Of a DNA stretch of 64,000 bases, positions 37,201 to 50,479 are shown one piece after another (position 1 is the stretch's first letter; every line of letters begins with the position of its first letter). The stretch is from Casuarina equisetifolia (Eukaryota > Streptophyta > Magnoliopsida > Fagales > Casuarinaceae): positions 5,935,391-5,999,390 of the forward strand of contig CM052354.1 in assembly GCA_028551475.1 (NCBI GenBank), read 5' to 3'. Below the pieces are notes generated by a model. The model was given only the letters and a program-made list of their open reading frames with translations. It was not told the DNA's origin and searched no databases. The translations under genes were made by a program, and so were the position numbers.

Positions 37201-40200
37201 AAGAAATCTCATCAAGTTGGCTTAAAATTTCCACAATCTACTAGAATCGCAAATTATCTTTAAAGACAAATAAATCTCCTCAAAAATAGTCTTTGACAAC
37301 TTTCAATGAATATTAATACACATCTCTAATTTGAACACAATTTGTTGTTTGATAAAGGAAACTCATCTTCACAAGGCTTATGATTTTAAAATTTTACTTC
37401 CAAGGTCTGAAAGCAACTGATCAACTTTTCGAGTTTTTGCTTAACAATTTGTCTCATAATCAAGAATTTCTCAAACTATTTAATGCCTTTCTATGTTTAG
37501 TTATTTCTAACTCTTCAGAAACAGCTTGAAAATTCATTTCTCATGCACAATATTGACTTATCCGGAGGGATACTGAGTAAAGGTCCATCATTACAAGAGG
37601 GTATACCATCAGACTTTTGGCATAAGCTGCAGCTATCCTATAACCTTGATACTGGTGTATGATATTGGTTTTGTAATTTACTCGAAGAAAACTTATATTC
37701 ATCAATGTTTTCTCACTGTACGAGGCTTTTCAAAAAGGCTTCCTCTTTTTGTCACCTTCTGTTACTGTTCATCGCTTCCCATGAAAAAAATGTGCCTCCC
37801 TTCAGTTTATATGTGACAGTTAACTAACAGTGCCTCTTTAATTTTGATATAACCAAATAAGTGTTTGACTTTGTTAGAAATCAAAAGGACATTCACTACA
37901 GAAGTTCCCATTGAAAGTTGGAAAATATGTTAGCCTTGACAGTCTTCTAAGTTCTATTCACAGTTTGAGTTCTTCCGACAGTTGTACCATTCAGACTCAT
38001 GGTCAACAAATCCATTGAACACAACTCCTTATTGCCCAAAGAATTGGCATAGCCTAGAGTTTTATGTGGCTGTCCAGGAATGTTGTCCCAGATTGGTTAG
38101 CGAAAGAACATAAGCCACTTCACTAACATGAACACAATCTTATTTATTACAGTTACTCAAAAACCTGGCACGCCACAATCTTCCTGTCTAGACAGTGGTT
38201 CATGCCAATGGTGTTTACCAGCAGACCAAAGAAAGCCAAAATTCTGATACTAACTAACATTGAAAGAAGCAAAACAATTAAAATTTGAGAACAAGAATCA
38301 AAATAGAGGGACAATAATTTACTTTTAATTTCTCCATATCACTGAATACTTAGACTATACGGCATCTGCATACAAATTAATTGCTTCTGACTCAGAACGT
38401 GCCAATAAGAAATGATTTCATTTCAGCCTCGCAAGTTTTTCCTCTTTCTCCCACCAATTCCAGATTCCCCACCTCAAGCCCTGACTCAAGGCTACTGCCT
38501 TGGTCGTCATACAGCCTTTGGACAGATGCTGCAGTCCTACTTGCACTAACTCTTCTCTCTCCTCTCAACTCTCTTTCTCTCAGATCTCTCTTGAAATCTT
38601 TTCCACCAAACAAACGACAAAAGCACTTCCTTTCATATTTCATTATTTCAGCCTAAAGATACTAATTAACTTATTTTCTTAAAAATATAGTGCATTAATA
38701 TTATATTCTCTAAACATCCCTTCACTCTTCTCTCAACTCTCTCTCTCTTAGAATGAAACATGTCATTTTTATCTTTATTACCAAAGAAACAACAAAAACA
38801 ATTCCTTTACTATTCTCACAATTTTCTTTGAAAACAAATGGAAAATATATATAAATTTAAATTTAATTCCATTCATTTGAAGATTAGACTAAAAAAGAAT
38901 GAATACCTATAGATATAATTTATTGATCCATATGGAGGGCATGGCTGATGATTGCCTTGTTTTTCTTTCTTTGAACCTTTCCCCACTATTTATGCAACAT
39001 AAAAAACTAAAATTTTGCCCCTTAAAGCCTTCTCTAAAACCCAAATCAAACCCCTCATCCTTTTCCCAAACTATAGGGCTCAACCTTCAAGCTTTCAATT
39101 AATCCCTTAAAACCTTCAACAAATTGTTATTTCTACTAGAGTGCTGAAAGGCTTGCTCAACCAGGTTTAGGAGAACTTAATCCCCTTTTTTTTTTTTGGC
39201 ATCAGTTCTCAAGCTTTGTCAAACCTAATCAACAAACAAACATGGAGCATTCCTCTATCATCCCAACATCATATTTACCAAATTTAGCCCTCATCTATGG
39301 CATGTAAGCTTGAATGAAACTCAGTCACCTAAACCCCAACATATTTTATACGAAATTAGCAACTTTATCACCTAATGCATTCACAAGTTCAAGCGTGCCT
39401 ACAAACACCTTTTGACCAAATCAGCTGAATCCCTTAACACCTTTTGATTACTACAACTAACTCTCTTCCCTTGGAAGTATTCACTGCTGATGGTTATTCC
39501 TCACAGTAATGAAGAAAGCATCAGTGACAGATAACCTCCACCTCCTCTATCCTCTGTCCAGAATGTAACTAAACGCACAAGAAAATAGTATAAGTATGAA
39601 TTAAACACTAGTATGCCAATATTACCATGAAGTACCAAATGAGAGTCATAATATATTCGTTAGATTCAATTAAAGAAACTATCAGCACCATTTCACAAAA
39701 GCAAATTAAATTAATAGGACAAAAACACCTTATCCTTCTAGTATCTGCTCAATCCATTAATTGTTGTTATGCTTTGGTAACAGGCAACTAGAATATCTAA
39801 TGCTTACAAATAAAAGGGGAGAGTCTTTACCTGTAGGTTTAACGCCAGTACCATAGTAACATAACTCAGGTTGCACTGCACAATATGTTCATATTAGTTT
39901 TCTTCTGCACAACAGCTCATGTTTTTACATTAACAGCAAGTACAGTTAAACGAGAACAGGATATCATACCATTCTCCGGGAAACTCTTTCAATGTGTCTG
40001 TCAAGAAGCAGAGTTATTATCCTAAAACAAGTATTAAGTGGAATAGTTAGGAACTCACTTTAAAGTACTGTTTATAAGGATGCTAGAATTTACTAGCATT
40101 ATATAGATCATACCAACACAGAAGACAAAGAACCCAGACTCTTATCCTTGTCCATCTGTTGCTTCTCATCATAGCAGATGGATGTTTTCCAAAAAATAGA

Positions 40201-43200
40201 TAGTTTCCCAACTGGACACCTAGAAGGTATAGACCCCAATATCCTGAAAATATAAAGGATCAATAGTAAGGAAAATAATGATACGTTGAGCAAGAATAAC
40301 TAAGGGATACTTGAAAAGAAGACTAACTCAAGGAGAACCTTAGGTGCTTATTGCACATAGGTTTGTATGCATGCTTATCTTCATATAATGTTTTCATCAC
40401 CAAAATTATCCAAATCTGATATGACAAATTAAAATTCCAGGACTAATTTTTTTGCCCCACTCTTTTTCTATTTTCTTTCTTTCTGATTTTAATTTCAAAT
40501 GTTTTCAATTAAATATTTAATATCTTTCCAGAACTCAACCAAAAAAGAAACAGGGTTTTTGCAGAAATTCCTACGTTCTGCCAGCATAATTACCTGAAAA
40601 AATATAACCTAAACAACATCAAAAAAGAAAATTGCAAGATCGAAAGTGGTGAACATTCACTATTCCACTGATACTAATAATGGTCAATTGTTCAACCATC
40701 AAAAGCATTTCAACTTGATCCTTACCGAATATGCTAAAGATTCCCTCCTTGTTTTGGCTGATGATGTCCTTTCCCCTTTCATTGGAAAGCAGATATAAAT
40801 TCAACCCACGCATCAAGCAAACTTGGTATCCTGAATAGCAAAATTAAACAGGGTTAAGAAAAGATCTTCCAGAGTCACATATGTAACCAACATATTTAGT
40901 TGAAAGTCTACCTACTAGAACTAATGAACCAAGTATTCCTGCATATTTTGCGGGAACATTGATTGTTGATGAAAGAATAGATATTGCTGCAAGTGTGAAA
41001 AAGAAATTCCAATGCACACCATATTCACCCACATGAACCTACATGGAAAAATAAGAAGACAATCTTAATCTATAAGTATATGATAAAATTAGGAAATCTA
41101 AAATACGAAATTCATGTCGTCTCACAAATAATAGCATTACATGGCCAGTTTATAGCACTACACTAAAAATGAACAATAAATTGCAGTCAAGACACAACTT
41201 CTCATGGGAATGTCGTCATAAGGAAGTGTTAAGCTTTTCAGGCTATCTGAATACAAGTTAAGATAAATATAAACTCAATGTAGTATGTTTCCACAAACCG
41301 TCAAAAGAAACTGTGAAAGCTCTATAGTGTATCATCATGTGACCCAAAAAAGAGCATACTTTGAGAAGTTCTTCTTCTTAATAAGTATTAGCAAATATTT
41401 TAACCTACACATAGAAAGCTCCTTAAAATTGACTCCCTGTATTTAACCTCCAATTACAAGATGCATGGATAGATGTGAATTACTGCTGCAAAGGCCAGGT
41501 CAGATTTTCCTAACTACCTTAACCAAAAGCCGTCCATTTACAGAGACCTAAGGTCTAGCTCAGTAAAATACAGTTCCAAACAAATTTGTTTCAAAGAATC
41601 TCTATAATGCAACCACACATGCGATTAGGCAAGCCATACCTGATAGTCTACACCAGTTGTAGAAACAAGACGTAAAACTCCTAGAATGATTAGTGGACTA
41701 GAAGACTTGAGTGCACTTCTCCAATTCCTAAAACAGCATGGGAACATACAAACCATTAATATCATATTAATCCCAAACTGCTACTGCTTTTTTTTATTTT
41801 TTTCAAATCTTTCCATGCTGCTCATGTACTGTTGTAAATGTTACTTAATTATCCAGTTCTGGTTACTCAATGGTGTTAAAATTGTTACTCTATTTAACCA
41901 AAACGACAAACTAAAGCTAGTACCAAAACACCAAGATCCATCTGCTTAATAGGACTTACATAGATGAGACATTTCGTGCTTGTCGTGAAACTAATGAGTT
42001 TACCAGCACAAAACTGCCAACGCCAAGATCCATCTGCCATAAAATTGAATTGAATAACAAGTGATGAAGAAAGCTGTAGTTCACCTCCAAAAGTGAAAGT
42101 AATCAAATTAGTTCGTGAGTGTATGTGTGTGTGTAAAACATCTGATAACTGCAAGGAATACGCAGTTAAGCTTGAGAGTTCTTACCAAACTAGTACCATA
42201 AGTCTCCGCCTTAGCATACCTTCTAGGAAATATTCTAAAGTCAACAGCCAAGATACACAAGCATGTTCCAGTCATCTGCAGTAAATGGTTTCAAATACGC
42301 GACCCACAAATTAATGAGGAAGTATTGACCACAGTTAGATAACTGTAATATGTTTAACAAACTATATGTATATATATATATATGGCACCACATACCACAG
42401 AGACCCTGTATGATGAAATTATACTCTTAAGAGTATGGATCCCTCCTTCCATAGAAGGTGAAGAAGAACCAGATCTGTATTGAAGAATAGATAAAGCAAT
42501 TATGCTCCGATGACTCAAAACAAAAAAAAAAAAAAAAAAAAAAGAAGAAGCTATGTTCAGCCAGTTATGCAATATACTATAGCATTATGGGCTGATGTAA
42601 ATGACTTCTGCAGCAAAAAAGATAAAGCAAGGGAGGCATGGGGTTGCTAGTTTTACCTTCTAACTGCAATGCTAAGAAACAGAAATATCGTCAGAAAAAT
42701 TGTGCACATATATATCCAATCAGCTAGAACCTGTCAAGTTACGATAATAAAAACGAAGTCACATACATGCAACTGAAAGTATGCCCACAGTTAGGACATC
42801 GATAACACAGACCCTGATCAAGCCATAGTTCCAATACTAGCACAGAACTCCTAGAAGCACATTCTTTAGCTAGGGGAAACAGTTTTCGCGCACAAGAGAA
42901 GACTTACAGTGATAAAAAAGACGACGGGGACAACAATTACTAGAAAATCAACCGCTACTGTAGCCATATAAGCTGTCCAATTCTTAGAGCGAACATTTTC
43001 ATCGTCACTTTTCTTCAAAGACGCGTCTATGGCACAGATACCCCGGCAAACAATTGAAAATGCAAAACAAGCAGCACATTATCGGCAACAAGCACCATAT
43101 CAGTTCCTCATCAAAACTTAATCAAATTGCCCAATCAATATTTTAAGCAATGACTTCAAAACACCTAAACATGGACTTTATTGATCTTGAGGTCAAACAG

Positions 43201-43567
43201 AATCAATGCGTAAAAGAACCTTACCTGTGACACGATTGGAGGAAAATGAGCGGCGCAGAAGAATCAGAATCTGAAAGCGTAAGAAGGGAAATTTTAAGAT
43301 TTTGAAACGAAGTAGAAAGAATGGGATAGAACAGAACCGTGAAACAGAAAAAGCGGCGGACTTACAGAGACATTTGTTAAAAGCGCGGCGATTTCGAAAA
43401 TGGAAGATCCACTCAAATTGCTCACAAATCTGAAAGCTTGAAGAACAAAAAATGAGAAATAGAGAACTTGGACGAACTGAAAAGGGAAACTCAGAGAGAG
43501 AGGGGAGACAGAGTAACTCTTCTTTAAGGCGCTTGTTGGGATTGAAGGACTTCGTGTGCGGGTCCAT
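34225..43567 (-). CDS. PIGW: GPI-anchor inositol acyltransferase PIGW/GWT1-like, 16 exons
   Basis: Sixteen exons join in frame to 464 residues, all with GT-AG borders: 43567-43518, 43429-43366, 43270-43225, 43026-42908, 42730-42657, 42474-42396, 42275-42186, 42033-41960, 41727-41640, 41038-40912, 40830-40726, 40243-40114, 40021-39970, 39875-39831, 34565-34467, 34377-34225. Recognisable GWT1 blocks are FVSNLSGSS at the N-terminus, [14 protein letters not shown], the central [20 protein letters not shown] and [49 protein letters not shown], and the end [15 protein letters not shown]...[13 protein letters not shown] is a multi-pass ER membrane enzyme that acylates the inositol of glucosaminyl-phosphatidylinositol, an early GPI-anchor step. 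Hydrophobic segments are spread throughout. The 5.3 kb intron between exons 14 and 15 is unusually long. No break was found. Confidence 0.95.
35523..35705 (+). repeat. Local duplication in PIGW intron 14 (about 113 bp spacing)
   Basis: tgaagaattttt..ctgatttctaaatcctttcaatca occurs at about 35523 and again at about 35636, each followed by diverged but alignable text ending gat..tatcat / gatcacctcat. It is intronic and non-coding. Confidence 0.6.
38545..38830 (+). repeat. Degenerate CT-rich duplication in PIGW intron 14
   Basis: Two blocks of cttctctc..ctcaactctctctctc followed by accaaa.aaacaacaaaa.ca.ttcctttac lie about 180 bp apart (about 38547 and 38727). The shared order of CT block then A-rich block supports duplication rather than chance. 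Confidence 0.45.
42362..42383 (+). repeat. (TA)n microsatellite in PIGW intron
   Basis: About 22 bp of alternating TA next to the donor of exon 6 (42396, transcribed on the minus strand). A 23-base A tract lies nearby at 42521-42543, just upstream of the same exon. Confidence 0.8.
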
Positions 43568-46118
43568 GGACGAAGAAGAGAGAATCCAAGCTCAAAGCTG
43601 GGAGCTTGGGTTGCTTGTTATGATGGAAAGACGTGCTTTACATGCTTGAGCTTCGTTCAAGAGTTCAGCTTGAAATCAAATAAAACCTGTACATTGTCTG
43701 CGAACTAAGCATTTTTATTATGCTCCAGTTTGGCTTTTGCTTTGCCCTTTTTTTAAATTTTTTTTTTGGGTAATTTGATTTGTTACTTTATTTTGTTTTT
43801 GGGTGGGTGATAACTTAAACTCTAATATCACATATTCCGAGAAAATATTGGACAATAAAATTTAACATTAGAGAAGAAAGCACTTAGAATATATTTTCTT
43901 GTCAAAGGAGTATATAAAATGTTGCTGCCACATAAAAAAAAAAAAACGAATAGTCGTTTTAATTGGGAAGATTTAATCATTCACTTGGTGTGTTTCAAAT
44001 AATGCAAGATTTGGGTTTTTTTCCCCCCTCATCTTTTGACCTTGTTAGTTCATGTGTATACAAATCTCATTCCTGTGCCTTTTATTCACGTACTTCTAGA
44101 GTTTTGTCTGTTTTTGTTTTTGTGCTTTTTTTTTTTTTTTTTTGGGATAAGGAAGAAGGGGATTAACCAAAATACATGTCCTTTCTCTTCTTTACGTGTG
44201 CTAGCTTTAACTCATCTTCGTATGCTCCTCCACTCTGTTACAAGAGGGTAAATGAGGACTTAGCAATGTATTCATGAAGGCCTCTTGCATGAGAACATTT
44301 GTGACCAAGGCTGAAAATGGGATCCACCACTGAAAAATCTCATTAGAGTGAAAGCACTATTGCAGGAAATACTAGCATAGGTATAAGAAACTAATAATTT
44401 CTAAAGTTTTTTTATTTTTTATTTAAGACAAAAATTTAACATGAAAAGAAAAGACTATTGAATAATTTATAATTTAAACATTACTTAAAAATTATTTTTT
44501 TTCCTTGTGATATTTTCATTTTCAATATCCTCTACAAAATAAGCATATATTAAGTTCTATGTTAAAGGGAGTGTAATGAACATTTTCCTATACATTGAAT
44601 TACTTCAAGGATAAAAATATAAGAATTGTCCCTCAACTCCTCAATATTTTGAAGTCTATGGAATATGCATAAAAAATAAGTCAAATAGAAAAGAAAACTC
44701 ACTTGCACCTTGCTCATTTTGTACCTTAGAGCAAGCACATTTAAGGGTAGTGCTTGAGTATGATTAATGGAGTTGAAGAAATAGAGAAAAAAAAAAGAAA
44801 GAATAATGAAGATTTTCAAGTTGCAAATTAAGAGAAGAAGATTGTTCAACGAAAGTATTGCATTGCATATTAACAAGCACATAGATTAACCATAAAACAT
44901 TCAAAGACACAAGATTTAAAGTGGTTTAAAGAAATTCATCCTATTGTCATGTGTTAGTTGATTGACATAGTGAAATGCGACAAGTAGATGAGACAATAAT
45001 GAGCCATAGCCATGTAGATGAGATGTGCTTGCATGGAGTGGGAAGCATAACAAGTACCTAAAGGAGCAAGGAGCTCGAAGGTGCTATGGAGGATGGTGTG
45101 CAGAGGAGTGCACATATGAAGAATAAAGACTAAGGCTTACGGACAAGGGCTAAGGCAAGACACATATAGGAGGTGTGCAAGTGGAAGGTTTAGGCCAAGG
45201 GATGGCCAAGGTAAATAAGCATAAGGAAGCGCTTGGAAGGGAGGTTGAGATTCATGAAGGAAGCGGTTGAGGCCCAAATAATGGATGAATGCGCATGGGG
45301 TAGGAATTAGCTTGTGGCATGCACTAAAGTAAGTGATCTCGAAGATACGAGCAAGCATGGGGGAGAGGCAAAGGGGCCTTAGGGCAGAAGGCAGGTAGCA
45401 AGGGCGCACACGATGGCGCATGAGTATGATTCGAGACATACACAGGGATTAAGGAGTTGCTAGCTTCATTGCAGGTAGCCTTTGGGACAAGATAGCCACA
45501 TTTGCAAGTGGATTGTTGGACTTAAAGGCACCTAGAGTAAATGCTAGACTATTGGAGATTTAAATGCATCTAATGGGGAGCTAACACATGGCACGAGAGG
45601 GAGCTACTGGAGAAGAGTAAGCGTAGGTATTGAAGGCCTGTGTGGGGATGTTTTGTGGTTGGTTGGAGGGCTTTAATGAGAAACCCTCATTAAGGAGGTT
45701 CGATGAGTGAATCTCATGGGAAATCAAAGCACTGAGGGAATGTTGGGAGACACTCTCCCTTTTTCAATGTGGAAGAGTATGAGGTAAAAGGATGGTTGGC
45801 ATAAGTGGCCTTATAATCAATGAGGATAGCTTATGGGTTCTTCCCATGCTTCCCATGTATATATTTGAAGGCAATGAAAACTCTTCTTCCTCCAACCTCT
45901 AGTTCTTCTATTCTCATTCTTTGAGCCACCACTCTACACCACCAACCCGAGAGAAGAGAGGAGAGGAAAGGCTTACCTAGCAACGACCGGAGATCTTATG
46001 CTGGACAGGCCTAGCAAAATGAGTAGGCCATCACACTATGTCCATTATCATCACAGTAAATTTATTGATCCTTTCTGATTTTTATTAAAAAATTTTCAAG
46101 AGGATTACAAACTTATAA

Positions 46119-46153
<35 letters not shown>

Positions 46154-47099
46154 GTTCAACAATAACTCCGGTGGGAACTTTTTGCAATTTTCCAAGACTA
46201 TCCACTTGTGTACCAAGCCACCAAGTTGAGCCATAGGTTCACATAACCCTTAAAATAAACCTAAGCAAAAAAATATAATATTGTTCTCACCACCTATTTT
46301 CATTCCAAATGCATTTTAAGGCAAACAGATTACTACCGCCCTTACTAATTATAACAAATCACAACAAAGATAATAGAAGGAGAGAAGGGAAGAAACAAGA
46401 AAAAGAGAGGAACATCAATAAGAGCCTATTCAAATTAAGAAAGAAAAACTTAAGATGGATCAAAGGAAATTTTGATTTTGAACAATTGACGCAGGGAAAG
46501 AAAATAATCATCATTTGTTACATATAAAGGTGTTTTCTTAAATTGTTACATATTCGTCCAACAGATCAATATGCATCACATAAGCAAGAATCTTAAATAC
46601 CATCGTGTTCTGGAGGGAAGACAATCCAAATCATCAAAAAAATCTCTTTTTGGCATCAAGTATGCTTCAACAGCTTCTACCTCCGAATGAATGAAGAGAA
46701 AAAGAATGATGTTGTCAGTCATTGACCCTTCAGCTTCCCAAGACCCTGATTGTCAAGTCCTGTATCTCTTCCATACTGATCAATCATGGAGAAGGTATCA
46801 TGGTGAAAGGGACCCAATCTCATGAATTAATTGATTGGGATTGTTAATGATTTTTATTATCAGAGCATCAACTGGGTGCACAATTAAAGACCTATGAAAT
46901 CACAAAGAAATAAAAAAAAAAAAAAGGGGGCTTGGAATACATCTTTCCCCAGTTCTATTCATGGTGCGAAGCCCCAAAGATAATGTCAGATATCCAGTGC
47001 AGTAGATTGTATCTTTTTCTTTCTTGTATAGTAAGACATATAAAAGAAAAAAGGATGAAGAAAAATGAATACCAATACGACTGATCAAAAGACAAAAGA
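43568..47099. other. Intergenic region between ATL29-like and PIGW genes
   Basis: AT-rich on both sides, with a G-richer island at about 44940-46050 that may be a non-autonomous LTR element: it has a TATA-like gtatatatttg (about 45857), a CT-rich downstream stretch and no coding sense. LTR borders could not be set. A (CT)n run lies at 46132-46150. The 3' UTR of the ATL29-like gene should lie just below 47100. No gene supported. Confidence 0.4.
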
Positions 47100-47972
47100 C
47101 TAATCTTTCTCGAAGCCTCCGCCGCCGGTTGACTTAAACGCCTTGCTAAACGCTCCCTTGCTTGCCGGTGTAGTGTTTGAGAATTCCCCAAATACAGTAC
47201 AACTTTGTGCGCCATTGTGGGTTCTCAAAAATCGTGCAGCAAAGCTCTCCTGCAATCTGAGTGTATATCTATCATCCCCTTCTCTTGCAGCAACTATAGA
47301 ATGCCCAGTGGAATGTGACCTTGAAAATCTCTCCCGCATCTTAGCCAGCTCGTTTTCTTGCGTCTTAGATTCATGTTCATGGCATGATACTGCGGGTTCA
47401 GAGCTCTGGACTTCATTATCGTTTATATCAACGCGTACAGAACCTTCCAACGACCCATTAGCATCATCAAGATCATGCATGGCAATGCGATCGACGAGCT
47501 CGGGAGAGTCTTTCGATGGATCAGGCGGCATATCAAGGTTCCGACGACAAACCGGGCACGTTTTGTGAAATTCGAGCCAAAGGTCGATGCATTCCTGATG
47601 AAAAACATGGTAACAAACTGACAAAAGGCGAAGCAAACTCTCGTCCTCGAACTCCACCAAGCAAATTGCACACTCTAGACCGTATTTCTCTTTGCGATAA
47701 TCCTTGACACTCGAATATACAAACGTTGGAAAGGATTGTATCAGAGACGGATCAAGGCCAGTGTTGGCAGGCGCTTCAGCTGCACCGACGTTGTTCCTGG
47801 AGGTTGTTCTTCGGATATACCATGAGTTACTAACGTTTTCAAGGAAACACCTACAGAAATATACGGAGAAGAACCCTAGAAAAAAGAAAACAAGGAGGAT
47901 TACTGTTATAATCACGGTTACGGATGGGGAGGCTACATAATTTAATGGTGGGGAACCGGCGCTCGTCGGCAT
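47100..47972 (-). CDS. ATL-family RING-H2 E3 ubiquitin ligase (ATL29/30-like), intronless
   Basis: 290 residues from ATG at 47970-47972. A single N-terminal transmembrane helix (about 17-39) precedes [11 protein letters not shown], and a GLD motif lies at 72-74. The RING-H2 domain (101-142) has all ligands: C101, C104, C120, H122, H125, C128, C139, C142, with Trp132 kept. The Pro usually just before the third Cys is Ser/Val here (LLSVC), a feature I recall in the ATL29/30 branch as well. The C-terminus has [14 protein letters not shown] and [15 protein letters not shown] blocks typical of this branch. The likely role is a membrane-bound ubiquitin ligase with unknown substrate. It lies 3.5 kb from PIGW in the same orientation. 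Confidence 0.92.
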   Translation of the reverse strand: MPTSAGSPPLNYVASPSVTVIITVILLVFFFLGFFSVYFCRCFLENVSNSWYIRRTTSRNNVGAAEAPANTGLDPSLIQSFPTFVYSSVKDYRKEKYGLECAICLVEFEDESLLRLLSVCYHVFHQECIDLWLEFHKTCPVCRRNLDMPPDPSKDSPELVDRIAMHDLDDANGSLEGSVRVDINDNEVQSSEPAVSCHEHESKTQENELAKMRERFSRSHSTGHSIVAAREGDDRYTLRLQESFAARFLRTHNGAQSCTVFGEFSNTTPASKGAFSKAFKSTGGGGFEKD

Positions 47973-50470
47973 TGCCTAGACGGAAGCAGTGGCTTAACTG
48001 GGCTGGCCGGAGATTGGTTGTTCCGGCCCAGGCTCTTGGCATGGATGAGAGGAACTAACCGGAAGAATGCTGCGATGCATGCAAAGAAATGGAGTTTTCT
48101 TCTTTGGGCTGTTCGACTTGTTTTGAGGGACAAGACAGAGAGAAACAAGGAGGGGTGTCCATGAGTTTGTGAGGATTAATGTGGTGGCTTAATTTGGGAT
48201 GTGATATGGAAGGTTGGTTTCTAACCATTGAACGAGTCCTTGTGAGGGGGGTACGGAGTGTCCTCATAAGATAACAGCTTGGCTAAACAAATTGGTTTTC
48301 TTTAGTTTTGTTGTTCCAAAATGTTTCTAATCATCGTAAACATTTTTTAATTGTTCTTTTCTCGGCTAGGAACACAAAAGAATTAAAATCATTAAAAAAA
48401 AAGATGGTATGGAACATATTTTGTTTCATAGAACAAGCTTAGGCCAAATAACCACACCTTATGAAAATGCAAAAAGCAATGCATAAAACTAACCATTGGA
48501 CAATTAAACTAAGTGACTTACTTCATTCAAAAGATTGAATAAAGGGCTTTCTCATAATCCAATTTTTTGACCAGCAAGATCATCGAATATGATATTTTCT
48601 TCGGTTCTTCTAGACCCCGTGGACTAAATTTTTTAGATTTTTTGCAAGCATTATTTGGGTTATAGTGAAAATCAATGTTATTAACACTGTTTTACTGTTT
48701 GTTCAAAGATGGGCTAAATAATGTTATGATAGATCTTATTCTTGAGCAGAACCCTTCCTTTTGGTTTCCAATTTAGAGCAATTTAAGCTATTCAATTTTT
48801 GTGCAAGGCGAGTTCTAAAAGTCCCTTTAAATATAGCAAGTAGTCTTTTCTGTGTAATACCAACAACTGTACGGCAGGATTTCCTTGTGTTTAAAAAGAA
48901 ATAATTTTCTTACTTTTGGAGTTTTATGTATTAAGAACCACTAAAGACAACTTACCAAATAATACAATACACATAATTTTTTAAACCTTATATTTATAAC
49001 TCTAATTAAAAAAGTAATCATTTAACCTTTACATTTGACTTTGACTCTATAACCAACCAAACTATTCAAGAAAATTTCCATACCCGCCTTTGCAGTTCTT
49101 CTTGACGGAGAGACTATGAATATTCACACCCGAATATTAAACCTAGGATCAGTCTACCATCTCCATTACTTTTCATTCTTGGATTAGAGTTTAAGATGAT
49201 CTATAATCTCCCAATTTCTAGTCTCTTAATCTCTAATGACTTACTATTTTTGGCAGAGCCTTTCTCAGCGAGGCCTATTTAATCGTTCTTCCATGCTATG
49301 AATATATTCTAAATCCCAGTATGCTCATAAAACTGATATTCCGTATCAATTTTGAATGCTCAGAGAATACGCCATCATGCTACGGATATTTTTTGTTTGT
49401 TGCTAGTGTTAAAAAGCTAAGGGCTTGTTTGCGTTGCACTTTTGAAAATAAATCAAGTTGTAAAACCTTGAAATCGGGCTACACCCATAAAAATTCGTTG
49501 GAGCTAGGGTTTCTCATAAATCAGTTTTCTAAAATAGAGTAACTTGTTTCTCATACAAACCTTTATCTCGAGGTTTTCTTCTTAAACTAAGACATCTTTT
49601 CATTCTTATTGTTGGGAATGACTCAAAAGTTTTAAAGAAGTTCCACATGACTTAGGAGTCCATGTCCCATATGGATTAAGAAAGGAAATAGTCCACGTCA
49701 CATGGGTTTGAAAGGCAAGTTATGTGAGCTGAAAGGCTTATAAAAAGGCCTTTAAGTAATCCATAGTAAAATGAAAAACCAAAGTTAAGGTAATATTACT
49801 AACCAAGTATTGATTATTTAAAGTGTATTATAAAACTAAGGTTGTGATAGGTTTGGGTTACCATTACTAACAACCAAGTATTGCATGCAAAAATTCCTAG
49901 CACTTCATAACTCGAATAGATCTCATAACTCCTTAAAGGAGCCTGCACCTGCAGTATCTTAGGGTATTCTTGCTGTCCTATTTTAGAATGAACACTACTT
50001 AATAGTGATTATCTGGCGCTTGTTATATCTCAAAATGATAATCTTTTTCTATTTTTCATTCTTTTCAACTTCCTTGGGTTAGGGCCCTCTTCTACTTGTA
50101 TACAATGCCTTATATGCTGGTCTCCGATCCTCCTGGAAAGCCCCCAGGTCCTCTTTCTAATTCGTGCCATTATTTATTAAAAAGCGTACGTCCACATTCT
50201 AAGCCATGACTTTATATTTATAAAAGTCCCGGGTCTTCATTCTATATTTATCACTATCTTATAAAAAGGCAAAATCCTTACTTTAAGTCACGCCGGTATC
50301 TTTTAAAATTTGGTATTCCTATGACATGGCTATAATGCAAGCAAATAACGATAAGAAGGTGACAACCAACCCTGAGAAAACTTATGACAATGTTACGCAT
50401 TCCACTACAATCCTATTGAAAGAATGAACCACAAATTAAAAAGTATTTAGGCCTTGTACTCTTTTGCGAT
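47973..50470. other. Intergenic, AT-rich, nothing recognised
   Basis: Includes the ATL29-like promoter (minus strand, just above 47972). The remainder lacks open frames with family motifs. Short repeats such as ttactaaccaagtattg / ttactaacaaccaagtattg (49795 and 49863) are seen. Confidence 0.4.
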
Positions 50471-50479
50471 GGAAGTTGT

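Noticed and set aside
43193..43567. 124-codon continuous reading from the PIGW start codon
   Set aside because: Only the first 17 codons are PIGW-like; splicing at 43518 to 43429 gives the family sequence, so the rest is intron read-through.
45137..45439. 100-codon minus-strand frame in the G-rich island
   Set aside because: Composition-driven, no motifs.
47143..47568. 141-codon plus-strand frame in the ATL29-like gene
   Set aside because: Antisense shadow of a RING-H2 gene with all motifs on the minus strand.
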